Positions 6,117-14,309 of a stretch of DNA of 18,543 nt are shown here, in pieces. Origin of the DNA: CAVQLX01 sp046727715 (GTDB lineage Bacteria; Desulfobacterota; Binatia; DP-6). The stretch covers positions 1 to 18,543 of the forward strand of contig JBKPDC010000129.1 in assembly GCA_046727715.1 (NCBI GenBank). Reading direction: 5' to 3'. How positions within the stretch are numbered: the first letter of the stretch is position 1; each line of letters begins with the position of its first letter. Made by a program: the position numbers and the translations under genes. The notes beneath the pieces were generated by a model. The model was given only the letters and a program-made list of their open reading frames with translations, searched no databases and had not been told where the DNA came from.

Positions 6117-9100
6117 GTGGCCGACCTGTCGATGGCTCGCCGTTTCGCATGGCCTGCTCGACTGCGATCCCGACGCCTGTTGGTCATCGCGTTGGGCGTC
6201 CTCGTCCTCCTGCGGCTCGCCCTGCCGTACGTGCTCCGGCCGGTGCTCGTGTCGCGCGCCTCGCAGGCGATCAACGCACGCGTGAACATCGGCGACGTCG
6301 ACATTGCGCTCTATCGCGCCGGGATCGCTCTCGAGGACGTCACGATCCGCCCCGCCGTGACGATCAGCCCCGCCGCGGGGACCCCGGAGACGGACACCGG
6401 CGATCCGCCGCTGATCGCGTGGAAGCGCCTCGCTGTCGCGGTGCACTGGTTGCCGCTGCTGCACAAGACGATCCAGCTCCGCGAGCTGATCCTCGAGTCG
6501 CCGCGCGTCGCCATCGACCGCCTGCAGGACGGCGGCCTCAACCTGATGGCGCTCGTGCCGGCTGGGTCCGGCGAGGCGGCGCCGCCCGCCGGAGCGGGCG
6601 CTCCGTCCGATGCGACGGCCGCGCCCACGGCGAAGGAGCGTTCGGGCTGGCGCTTCGGCATCGACCGCGTGGACCTGCGCGACGGCGGCATCCGCTTCCG
6701 CGATCTCATGTTCGCGAGCGTCGAGCCGATCGATCTGGCACTCGGCAGCTTCGAGGTGGAGGACATCTCGCTCAGCCCGTCGGTGTACGGCGAGCCCGCT
6801 CGCATACACCTCCAGGTGCGGGTGGACGAGGGGCGTTTCGCGCTCGACGCCAGCCTTTCGCCGCGCGACGACGGCGGCTTCGCGCTGGGGTCGCATCTGA
6901 AGGCCAGCCGCCTGCCGCTCAGGCGCACGCGCGTCTACGTCCCCAAGGTGGGCTGGTCCGAGCTTCAAGGCGAGTTCGGCGGTGCCCTCGACTACACGCT
7001 GGAGACCGGAGGGCGCAACGAGGTGAGCGGCCAGGTCACGGTGGACGGCCTCACGGTCTACACGCCGCTGCTCGAGGGTCCTGGCCTGGCCTGGAAGCGT
7101 CTCGCGGTGCTCGTCGATCCGATCGACCTCGCCGGGCACCGCGCCGTAGTGCGGCGGGTGGATCTCGACGGTTCGTACCTGGTCGCGCGAGCGCGCGGCG
7201 GCGTCGTGTTCCCGTTCATCGAGCGGGTGCTCACCGGGGAGCAGGCAGCGGTCGGTGATCAGGAGCCCGCCGGGGACGAGAGCGGCGCCCCGCCAGCGAC
7301 GCCTGGAGCCGGCGCGCCGGCGCCCCCCGAACCCCAAGCATCGCCGCCGCCGCCCTCGGCACCCCCGCCGCCTCCGCCTGCCCCGGCGCCACCTCCGCAG
7401 ACTCCCAGCGCGGGCGCCGAGGCGGCGCCGTGGCAGTGGTCCGTCGACCTCGTTCGGGTATGGGATTCGCTGCTGCACGTCATCAGCCCCGACGCCCACT
7501 TCGACGTCGGCTGCACGATGACCGCGCGACGGCTGCGCAGCGAGGGCGGCGACCCCGCGTCGGTGTCGATCGAGCTCGGGATCGGCGACGGCGGAACGCT
7601 CACGATCGACGGCGAGACCCGCATCCAGCCACTCGGCTTCGACGGCCGGGCGAAGGCCGCGCAGGTCCCGCTGCCGGACATCGCGGCGACGGCGGGGGTG
7701 TTTCCGCCGGGGGTCCTGCGGTGGGGACGCCTCGATGCCGACCTCGGCGTGGCGGCAGGCGTCCTCGCGCCGACGCCTGGCGACGTCCGCGTCGAAGGCA
7801 CGATCGCCTTCGACGAGCCATACCTGGTCGGCGCCGGCGGCCCGACGCTCGAGTTTGGCGCCAAACGTCTCGCGTTCGGCATGCAAGAGCTGCTCGTCCC
7901 GGGCGCCCTGCCGGAGCAGCCCGGGACGACGCCCACGGCCGACGCCCGCCTCACCGGAGGCACTGTGTCGCTCCAGGAGATGTGGGCCGTGCGTACCGAC
8001 CCGACGCCGTTCGACGTGCGGGCGGCGTCGCTCGATGCCACCCTGGACCAGCTGACCGCGCCGGGCGTGGGACCGCCGCCTTCCGACGGGGGTGCCCTCT
8101 CCGTGCGCGGGACGATGCGCGTGGCGGGTCTCTTTGCGGGTAATGCGGGCGGCAGCGGGCTCGACATCGGGGCGCGCACCGCGGATGTCGGGGTGGGGGA
8201 ATTCGTGCTCCCGGGCATCCTGGCCGTGGACCCCACGACCGTCACGGCGCCGATGCGTCTCGCCAAGGCGACCATCTCGCTGGCGGAGCCGAGCGTCGCG
8301 GGCAGCGGACCGCAAAAGCTCGACGCCGGTGCGGGGGGGATCACCGCCTCCATCGGCGAGCTGCTGCTCGTGCCTGGCGCGCTCGGCGGCCGCCCGGGCG
8401 ACCTCCAGCTCCGCAGCGCGACACTCAGGCTGGCCGAGCCACGCGTCCTCGACAACCGAGCTGGCTCGCTCGACGCACGTGCGGGCGGCATCGACGTCGC
8501 CGTCGGCGATCTGCTCGTGCCGGCCGCGACCGGGAGCGGTGCGCCACCGGTGCGACTCCGCGCCGCGAAGCTCGACGTCGCTGGGCCGCGTGTCGTCGAC
8601 GCTCGCGCCGGCAAGGTCGACGTCCGCGCGCGCGGGATCGACGTCGGCGTGGACGACCTGCTCGCCCCCGCACCCGGCGGCGCAGCGGGCGAGACCTGGC
8701 TGCGGGGCGCGCGCCTTACGCTCGACGTGCCCGCCATCGCAGCCGCCGATCCGAAGGAGTTCGCCGTCGGGGCACGCTCAATCGGTGTCGGCGTCGAGGA
8801 GATAGTGCTGGCCGCGAGCGCGCCGACCCGCGTCCGCCTGCGCCAGGTGACGCTCGCGGCGCCACGGGTTCAGGTGACGCGCACCCCCGAGGGGCTGAAG
8901 CTCCCCAGCTTCGGAGGCGACGGCGCAGCGGCGCCGGGCTCGGTGACGACGACGCCCACCTCCGCGCCGGCACCCTCGCCGGCCGCCCCGGCGGCGGCGC
9001 CGGTCGGGGCCACCCCGGAGCCATCCCCCCCGAGCGGCAGCGCTCCCGCGCCAGAAGCCGCGCCACCCCTCGAGCTCGCCATCGGCAGCTTCCGCCTCAC

Positions 9101-10247
9101 CGACGGCCGCATCGGCGTGACCGACCGCACGGTGAAGCCGTTCTACAGCGGCGGCCTCGCCCCGCTCGAGGTCGAGGTCGCCGACCTGCGCTGGCCTGCG
9201 ATGACGATGAGCCGCCTCCGCGTCGAGGCCACCAGCGCACAGAAGGGCAAGATCACCATCACCGGGAACCTGACCCCGAGCGGCGGGACGGTCGAGATCG
9301 ACGGCAAGGAGATCCCGTTGCAGCAGTTCAATCCGTACGCGGTCAGCCTGTCTCCTTACAGCATCAAGAAGGGCCGCCTGTCGGTCGCCACCAAGGCCAC
9401 CTTCAAGCAGGGGAAGTACGATTCCGACAGCGCGCTGACGCTGCACGACTTCGACCTCGGGAGCCGCGCCGGCGACTCGCTCTTCAAGGAGCAGTTCGGC
9501 ATCCCGCTCACGATGGCGTTGGCCCTCCTGCGCGACCTCCAGGGCGACATCAAGCTCGACATCCCCGTCGAGGGCGACGAGCAGGGCATGCAGGTCGGCT
9601 ACCTCACGATCATCGCGGGGGCGCTGCGGCGTGCGCTCGTGAACGCGCTCGCCTCGCCGCTGAAGCTCGTGGGCGCGATCTTCTCCGGTGACAAGGTGCA
9701 GGCGTCGCCGGCACCGATCTCCTTCCGCACCGGTCGGGACGCCCTGACGGACGAGGGCGACAGGCAGGTCGATCAGCTGGCGAAGTTCCTGGCGGAGCGC
9801 CCCAGCATGGGCGTCGCGCTCGAGACCGCGCCGACGAACGCCGACATGCGCTGGCTGCACGAGCACGACCTCCTTGAGGAGCTGGGTGCCCCGCAGGGCG
9901 TTTTCGGGACGATCAAGAACCTCACCAAGCGCGGCGCGCGCGATCGCATCAGCGAGGCGCTAGCGGCGCGCGCGGAGGACAAGCCGGGCGAGCTCGACGC
10001 CGACGATCAGAAGACCCTCGAGACGTGGCTGGCAGAGCGACCCGCGCCCACGCCGGAGCGCGTCCGCGACCTGGCCGGCGCGCGCCTGGCCCGGGTGGAG
10101 AAGGCGCTGCGCGAGGAGCACGGCATCGACGCAGGGCGCATCGTCCGCCGTGACCCGCCGCCAGAGCTGGCCGACGCCTCCCCGGCGACCGTCGAGATCG
10201 AGCTGGGGTCCGCGGCCGAGCTGAAGGCACCGCCGCCCGAGTCGTAG
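6117..10247 (+). CDS. DUF748/AsmA-like large envelope protein
   Basis: A 1376-residue protein. An Arg-rich start leads to one membrane helix at about 21-40 (LLVIALGVLVLLRLALPYVL), after which the chain is predicted to lie in the periplasm. Residues 45-375 are AsmA-like beta-rich sequence (NIGDVDIALYRAGIALEDV, LRELILESPRVAIDR). A Pro/Ala-rich linker spans about 380-440. Seven tandem repeats lie at 576-925, and a second Pro/Ala/Ser linker at about 940-983. The C-terminal DUF748 block carries PLQQFNPYAVSLSPYSIKKG, FGIPLTMALALLRDLQGDI and ALVNALASPLKLVG. An OmpA-like segment follows near 1200-1235 (ISFRTGRDALTDEGDRQVD). AsmA-clan proteins such as YhdP and TamB are thought to bridge the periplasm and move phospholipids; a similar envelope role is inferred. 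It is transcribed divergently from tetR. Confidence 0.9.
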   Translation: MADLSMARRFAWPARLRSRRLLVIALGVLVLLRLALPYVLRPVLVSRASQAINARVNIGDVDIALYRAGIALEDVTIRPAVTISPAAGTPETDTGDPPLIAWKRLAVAVHWLPLLHKTIQLRELILESPRVAIDRLQDGGLNLMALVPAGSGEAAPPAGAGAPSDATAAPTAKERSGWRFGIDRVDLRDGGIRFRDLMFASVEPIDLALGSFEVEDISLSPSVYGEPARIHLQVRVDEGRFALDASLSPRDDGGFALGSHLKASRLPLRRTRVYVPKVGWSELQGEFGGALDYTLETGGRNEVSGQVTVDGLTVYTPLLEGPGLAWKRLAVLVDPIDLAGHRAVVRRVDLDGSYLVARARGGVVFPFIERVLTGEQAAVGDQEPAGDESGAPPATPGAGAPAPPEPQASPPPPSAPPPPPPAPAPPPQTPSAGAEAAPWQWSVDLVRVWDSLLHVISPDAHFDVGCTMTARRLRSEGGDPASVSIELGIGDGGTLTIDGETRIQPLGFDGRAKAAQVPLPDIAATAGVFPPGVLRWGRLDADLGVAAGVLAPTPGDVRVEGTIAFDEPYLVGAGGPTLEFGAKRLAFGMQELLVPGALPEQPGTTPTADARLTGGTVSLQEMWAVRTDPTPFDVRAASLDATLDQLTAPGVGPPPSDGGALSVRGTMRVAGLFAGNAGGSGLDIGARTADVGVGEFVLPGILAVDPTTVTAPMRLAKATISLAEPSVAGSGPQKLDAGAGGITASIGELLLVPGALGGRPGDLQLRSATLRLAEPRVLDNRAGSLDARAGGIDVAVGDLLVPAATGSGAPPVRLRAAKLDVAGPRVVDARAGKVDVRARGIDVGVDDLLAPAPGGAAGETWLRGARLTLDVPAIAAADPKEFAVGARSIGVGVEEIVLAASAPTRVRLRQVTLAAPRVQVTRTPEGLKLPSFGGDGAAAPGSVTTTPTSAPAPSPAAPAAAPVGATPEPSPPSGSAPAPEAAPPLELAIGSFRLTDGRIGVTDRTVKPFYSGGLAPLEVEVADLRWPAMTMSRLRVEATSAQKGKITITGNLTPSGGTVEIDGKEIPLQQFNPYAVSLSPYSIKKGRLSVATKATFKQGKYDSDSALTLHDFDLGSRAGDSLFKEQFGIPLTMALALLRDLQGDIKLDIPVEGDEQGMQVGYLTIIAGALRRALVNALASPLKLVGAIFSGDKVQASPAPISFRTGRDALTDEGDRQVDQLAKFLAERPSMGVALETAPTNADMRWLHEHDLLEELGAPQGVFGTIKNLTKRGARDRISEALAARAEDKPGELDADDQKTLETWLAERPAPTPERVRDLAGARLARVEKALREEHGIDAGRIVRRDPPPELADASPATVEIELGSAAELKAPPPES
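7842..8891 (+). repeat. Seven tandem ~50-residue repeats inside the DUF748 protein
   Basis: Residues 576-925 fall into seven units of 46-53 residues starting near 576, 629, 680, 732, 782, 831 and 880. Each reads roughly LDxxAxxIdvxVgeLLvPg, a variable Gly/Pro turn, then LRxAxLxLaxPrV. Units 3 to 6 are most alike (SLDARAGGIDVAVGDLLVPA against KVDVRARGIDVGVDDLLAPA). The alternating hydrophobic pattern suggests stacked beta strands. Units differ too much at residue level to be recent duplications. Confidence 0.75.
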
Positions 10248-10378
10248 CAGGACGATTCCCCGGGCGCGCGTTCATCGCGTCATCGACGTGAAGAACCCTT
10301 GTCTGTAGCGTGCGTTTCGGTGTAGCCAGCGCACCGGTCGTGCACTATCTGAACGTCCTCATCCACCACCCCGAGACT

Positions 10379-10384
10379 GGGAGG
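10379..10384 (+). promoter_or_regulatory. Ribosome binding site fixing the start of the SDH membrane subunit
   Basis: GGGAGG lies 6 bases before ATG 10391, within a longer purine run. The open frame extends upstream to GTG 10310, but that stretch lacks a comparable site. Confidence 0.7.
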
Positions 10385-10390
10385 AGGAGC

Positions 10391-11206
10391 ATGTCGTCGA
10401 GTCCGCGCACTGGCGCCGCAACGCTCGCCCACGGCGGGTTCGGTCGCACCACGCGACGCGACGCCTGGTGGGCCACGCCGCTGGCGACGTTCGTCGTGCT
10501 CTCCGCCTTCGTCGTGTATGCGACGTGGGCGGCGTTCCAGAACGCGCACTACACGTTCGGTCCATACCTGTCGCCTTTCTACTCGCCTGAGCTGTTCGGC
10601 GACTCGCCGCACGCCTGGTTCGGACCGAAGCCCGGCTGGTGGCCGACGTGGCTACCGTTCTCGCCCGCGCTGCTGATCCTGCCCTTTCCGGCGCTCTTCC
10701 GGCTCACCTGCTACTACTATCGCGGCGCGTACTACAAGGCGTTCTGGGCTGATCCACCGTCGTGCGCCGTCGGCGAGCCGCGCGCGAGCTATCTCGGCGA
10801 GCGGTCCTTCCCGCTCGTCATGCAGAACGTGCACCGCTACTTCCTCTACATCGCCCTCGGCTTCCTCGTGGTGCTGGCGCACGACGTCTGGAAGGCGCTC
10901 TGGTTTCCCGATCCGGCGACGGGCCGCACGTCCTTCGGCGTCGGGATCGGGACGCTCGTGCTCGCCGCCAACGTCGTCCTCCTCGCGGGCTACACGCTGG
11001 GATGCCATTCGCTGCGCCACCTCGTGGGCGGTGGGCGCGACGAGTTGTCGCGGCGTCCGGGCCTGGCCAGGGCCTATGGCTGCGTGAGCTGCCTCAATCG
11101 CCGGCACATGCCGATCGCATGGACCAGCCTCGTCGCGGTGGCCGTCGCCGATCTCTACGTCCGGCTCTGCTCGATGGGCATCTGGCACGACTGGAGGATC
11201 TTCTAG
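10391..11206 (+). CDS. sdhC: Succinate dehydrogenase membrane subunit, five-helix single-anchor type
   Basis: A 271-residue membrane protein with five predicted helices at about 29-49, 88-107, 147-166, 185-203 and 240-258. It lies directly upstream of the flavoprotein and iron-sulfur genes, and no separate sdhD follows, so it should anchor the complex and bind quinone alone. Conserved-looking polar residues are Cys107, Cys125, HRY at 148-150, HD at 164-165, GCHSLRH (Cys205, His206, His210) and GCVSCLNRRH (Cys231, Cys234, His239). This resembles the actinobacterial Sdh1-type SdhC; mycobacterial Sdh1 has been reported to hold a membrane-embedded Rieske-type [2Fe-2S] cluster instead of haem b. 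Whether these Cys/His bind a cluster or haem here is inference. The link to SDH rests on gene order and motif resemblance. Confidence 0.8.
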   Translation: MSSSPRTGAATLAHGGFGRTTRRDAWWATPLATFVVLSAFVVYATWAAFQNAHYTFGPYLSPFYSPELFGDSPHAWFGPKPGWWPTWLPFSPALLILPFPALFRLTCYYYRGAYYKAFWADPPSCAVGEPRASYLGERSFPLVMQNVHRYFLYIALGFLVVLAHDVWKALWFPDPATGRTSFGVGIGTLVLAANVVLLAGYTLGCHSLRHLVGGGRDELSRRPGLARAYGCVSCLNRRHMPIAWTSLVAVAVADLYVRLCSMGIWHDWRIF

Positions 11207-11231
11207 GACTCCGCGTGCCGGAGGGTTCGCC

Positions 11232-13043
11232 GTGGGCCACCAGCGCTTCGACTACGACGTCCTCGTCATCGGTGCCGGCGGCGCCGGATTGCGCGCCGTC
11301 ATCGCCGCCGCCGAGGCCGGCGCCTCGGTGGGTCTGGTCTGCAAGTCGCTACTCGGGAAGGCGCACACGGTCATGGCCGAGGGCGGCATCGCGGCGGCGC
11401 TCGCCAACGTCGACGACCGCGACGACTGGCGGGTGCACTTCGCGGACACGATGCGGGGCGGCCAGTACGTCAACAACTGGCGGATGGCGCAGCTGCACGC
11501 ACGCGAAGCGCCCGACCGCGTGCGCGAGCTGGAGGCGTGGGGCGCGGTGTTCGATCGCACGCCGGACGGGCGCATCCTGCAGCGCAACTTCGGCGGGCAC
11601 AAGTTCCCGCGGCTGGCGCATGTCGGAGACCGCACTGGGCTCGAGATGATCCGCACGCTGCAGGATCGCGTCGTGCAGCTCGGCGTGACGGTGCACATGG
11701 AGTGCACCGTGACGAGACTGCTGCGCGACGGCGATCGCATCGCGGGGGCGTTCGGCTACGAGCGCGACCACGGACGATTCCTGCTGTTCGGGGCGCGGAC
11801 CGTGATCGTCGCCACCGGTGGGGTGGGGCGCGCCTACAAGATCAGCAGCAACAGCTGGGAGGGCACGGGGGACGGCCACGCGCTCGCCTATCGGGCGGGC
11901 GCGGCGCTCATGGACATGGAGTTCGTGCAGTTCCATCCCACCGGGATGATCTGGCCGCCGAGCGTCCAGGGTATCCTGGTCACGGAGGGCGTGCGCGGGG
12001 AGGGCGGCGTGCTGCTCAACAACCGCAACGAGCGCTTCATGTTCGCCGACGTGCCGGAGAACTACCGCAGCCAGACCGCCGACGACGAGGAGGAGGGCTG
12101 GCGCTACACGCAGGGCGACAAGGCCGCCCGGCGGCCGCCCGAGCTGCTCACGCGGGACCACGTCGCGCGCTGCATCCGGCGCGAGGTGCGGGAGGGCCGC
12201 GGCAGCCCTCACGGCGGCGTCTTCCTCGACATCGCCTGGATCCGCCGCAGGCTCCCCAATGCGGAGGAGCACATCAAGCGCAAGCTGCCCAGCATGTACC
12301 ACCAGTTCAAGCAGCTGGCCGACATCGACATCACCAAGGAAGCGATGGAGGTCGGCCCCACCACGCACTACATCATGGGTGGCGTTCGCGTCGACGCGGA
12401 GACGCAGATGTCCTCCGTGCCCGGCCTGTTCGCGTCCGGCGAGTGCGCGGCGGGCATCAACGGCGCCAACCGCCTGGGAGGCAACTCGCTGTCGGATCTC
12501 CTCGTCTTCGGGAAGCGCGCCGGCGACCATGCCGCGCGGTTCGCGCGCGAGCAGCGGCCGCCGGTGGTGGACGCCGCGCAGGTGGACGCGGCGGCGCGGG
12601 CGGCCCTCGAGCCCTTCGAGCACGGCACGGACGGCGAGGTGCCGTATGCTGTGCAGCGCGACCTCCAGGAGCTGATGCAGGATCACGTGGGCATCGTGCG
12701 GACCGCCAGCGAGATGCGGCACGCGCTCGACGCATTCGCGGCGCTGCGCGCCCGCGCCGCCCGTGTCGGCGTCATCGGCAATCGCGATTACAACCCGGCC
12801 TGGCACACGGCGCTCGATCTCCCCAACCTGCTCGACGTCGCCGAGGCGATCACCCGCTCGGCACTCGAGCGCACCGAGAGCCGCGGGGGCCATTTCCGCG
12901 AGGACTTCCCCGGCAAGGACCCCGAATGGGGCCGGCGCAACGTGTGCGTGGAACCCGCCCCCGACGGCACGATGCGCCTCCTCCACGTCCCCATCCCCGA
13001 GTTGCCGCCGGAGCTCGCACGGATCATTCAGGAGAACGCGTGA
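11232..13043 (+). CDS. sdhA: Succinate dehydrogenase / fumarate reductase flavoprotein subunit
   Basis: A 603-residue FAD protein that oxidises succinate to fumarate, or the reverse. The Rossmann motif DVLVIGAGGAGLRA is at 9-22. His45 in KAHTVMAEGGI is in the position of covalent FAD attachment. VQFHPTG near 232-238, TEGVRGEGG near 251-259, the active-site Arg region CIRREVREGRG, HYIMGGV and RLGGNSLSDLLVFG are all present. Length and motifs are intact. The start is GTG 11232 with GGAGGG 6 bases upstream; it begins 25 bases after the membrane subunit gene. Its stop overlaps the sdhB start by one base (TGATG), indicating translational coupling. Confidence 0.96.
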   Translation: MGHQRFDYDVLVIGAGGAGLRAVIAAAEAGASVGLVCKSLLGKAHTVMAEGGIAAALANVDDRDDWRVHFADTMRGGQYVNNWRMAQLHAREAPDRVRELEAWGAVFDRTPDGRILQRNFGGHKFPRLAHVGDRTGLEMIRTLQDRVVQLGVTVHMECTVTRLLRDGDRIAGAFGYERDHGRFLLFGARTVIVATGGVGRAYKISSNSWEGTGDGHALAYRAGAALMDMEFVQFHPTGMIWPPSVQGILVTEGVRGEGGVLLNNRNERFMFADVPENYRSQTADDEEEGWRYTQGDKAARRPPELLTRDHVARCIRREVREGRGSPHGGVFLDIAWIRRRLPNAEEHIKRKLPSMYHQFKQLADIDITKEAMEVGPTTHYIMGGVRVDAETQMSSVPGLFASGECAAGINGANRLGGNSLSDLLVFGKRAGDHAARFAREQRPPVVDAAQVDAAARAALEPFEHGTDGEVPYAVQRDLQELMQDHVGIVRTASEMRHALDAFAALRARAARVGVIGNRDYNPAWHTALDLPNLLDVAEAITRSALERTESRGGHFREDFPGKDPEWGRRNVCVEPAPDGTMRLLHVPIPELPPELARIIQENA

Positions 13044-13858
13044 TGGCGACGGCGACGTTCCGCATCTGGCGCGGCGACGCGAGTGGCGGCGAGTTCCGCG
13101 ACTACGCGACCGAGATCGCCGACGGCATGGTCGTGCTCGACGCGGTGCATCGCGTGCAGGCCGAGCAAGCGCCCGATCTTGCCTGCCGGTGGAACTGCAA
13201 GGCCGGGAAATGCGGTTCCTGCTCCGCCGAGATCAATGGCCAGCCGCGACTCATGTGCATGACCCGGCTGAACACGCTGCCGCTCGAGGAGCCGGTGACG
13301 ATCGAGCCGATGCACGCGTTCCCCGTGATCCGTGATCTGGTGACGGACGTGTCGTGGAACTTCCGCGTGAAGCGGCGCATCGCGCCGTTCACGCCCCGGC
13401 CGCCGGACGCGCCGGACGGCACCTGGCGGATGTTCCAGCAGGACATCGACCGCGTGCAGGAGTTTCGCAAGTGCATCGAGTGCTTCCTCTGCCAGGACGT
13501 CTGTCACGTCCTGCGCGAGCACCAGCTCTACGACCAGTTCGTCGGGCCGCGCTTCCTGGTGCACCTGGCGGCGCTCGAGATGCATCCGCTCGACGTCGCG
13601 GACCGCGTGACGGAGCTCGAGGAGGCGTTCGGGATCGGCTTTTGCAACATCACGAAGTGCTGCACGACGGTGTGCCCCGAGCACATCACGATCACGGACA
13701 ACGCCATCATCCCGTTGAAGGAACGTGTGGTCGACCGGTTCTACGATCCGGTTCGCCGGCTGCTGCACGCGCTGGGACGACGAGAAGGGAGGCCTTCCCA
13801 TGCACGATCTGAAACCGCTGTCGGCGGAAGCGATCCCCGCGGCCCTGGCCAAAGCTGA
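13043..13858 (+). CDS. sdhB: Succinate dehydrogenase / fumarate reductase iron-sulfur subunit
   Basis: A 271-residue electron-transfer subunit linking the flavin to the membrane quinone site. The [2Fe-2S] ligands are Cys52, Cys57, Cys60 and Cys72 in the pattern Cx4Cx2Cx11C. The first cubane motif is CIECFLCQDVC (144, 147, 150, 154), and the second is CNITKCCTTVCPEH with Cys201, Cys206 or 207, and Cys211. An extra Cys precedes the plant-type cluster (Cys48). The family normally ends near LLHALGRR at about 247; here the frame continues 24 residues (GRPSHARSETAV onward), overlapping the next gene by 59 bases. The start is ATG 13043, overlapping the sdhA stop. Confidence 0.95.
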   Translation: MATATFRIWRGDASGGEFRDYATEIADGMVVLDAVHRVQAEQAPDLACRWNCKAGKCGSCSAEINGQPRLMCMTRLNTLPLEEPVTIEPMHAFPVIRDLVTDVSWNFRVKRRIAPFTPRPPDAPDGTWRMFQQDIDRVQEFRKCIECFLCQDVCHVLREHQLYDQFVGPRFLVHLAALEMHPLDVADRVTELEEAFGIGFCNITKCCTTVCPEHITITDNAIIPLKERVVDRFYDPVRRLLHALGRREGRPSHARSETAVGGSDPRGPGQS

Positions 13859-14309
13859 GCGCTATCGCCTGCTCAACGAGAGCGACCTCGCGGAGAGCAT
13901 CTGCGAGGACATCCTCGCGGCCGAGCACGACAACCAGCCGGCGCTGGTCACGTTGCTCCTCGCCGTCACCGATCAGTTCAGGGATCACGGCGTCGGCGCG
14001 CACGTCGCGCGCGCGCGGGCGCTGCTGCCACGGCTGCGCGACGAGTACGAGCGCGTGTACTATGACGGGATCGTCTGCGAGCGTTGCGCTCGCGCCCACC
14101 TGACGCACGGCGGCCCGAGCGGCAATGCGCTGGCTGCCGACTGGTTCGCCAAGGCACTCGACCTCTTCGCCCGGTCCATGGCGCTCCGGCCGGCGGGGAA
14201 CGACGACGCGGTGCTGCGCTGGAACGCGTGCGCACGCACGCTCGACCGCCATCCCGAGCTCCGGCCGCGCGCCGAGGAGCCTCCGGCGCCCGTCGCCGCC
14301 GAGTGGTGA
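13800..14309 (+). CDS. Helical TPR-like protein coupled to sdhB
   Basis: A 169-residue protein starting at ATG 13800 with GGGAGG 7 bases upstream, inside the 3' end of sdhB. The sequence is almost wholly helical. A TPR-like helix pair is at 14-45 (ALAKAERYRLLNESDLAES, then ICEDILAAEHDNQPAL), followed by LLLAVTDQF, and another pair is near 110-130 (LAADWFAKALDLFARSMAL). CERC at 93-96 might bind a metal. There is no signal peptide or membrane helix. Translational coupling to sdhB suggests a role with the SDH complex, such as assembly or cofactor delivery, but that is inference from context only. The last 250 bases are also read on the opposite strand by the YqgE gene. Confidence 0.75.
   Translation: MHDLKPLSAEAIPAALAKAERYRLLNESDLAESICEDILAAEHDNQPALVTLLLAVTDQFRDHGVGAHVARARALLPRLRDEYERVYYDGIVCERCARAHLTHGGPSGNALAADWFAKALDLFARSMALRPAGNDDAVLRWNACARTLDRHPELRPRAEEPPAPVAAEW

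Noticed and set aside
7255..7440. GC-rich, repetitive-looking stretch that could be taken for a tandem DNA repeat
   Set aside because: It is the Pro/Ala-rich linker of the DUF748 protein, in frame, with no exact repeat unit.
6096..8315. 739-codon open frame antisense to the DUF748 gene
   Set aside because: Arg/Ala/His-rich composition with no domain pattern; the opposite strand encodes a clear protein.
10310..10390. Upstream extension of the SDH membrane subunit from GTG 10310
   Set aside because: Lacks a ribosome binding site, and the added residues are not helix or signal-like; ATG 10391 has a strong one.
11349..12986. 545-codon open frame antisense to sdhA
   Set aside because: No recognisable motif; sdhA on the other strand is unmistakable.
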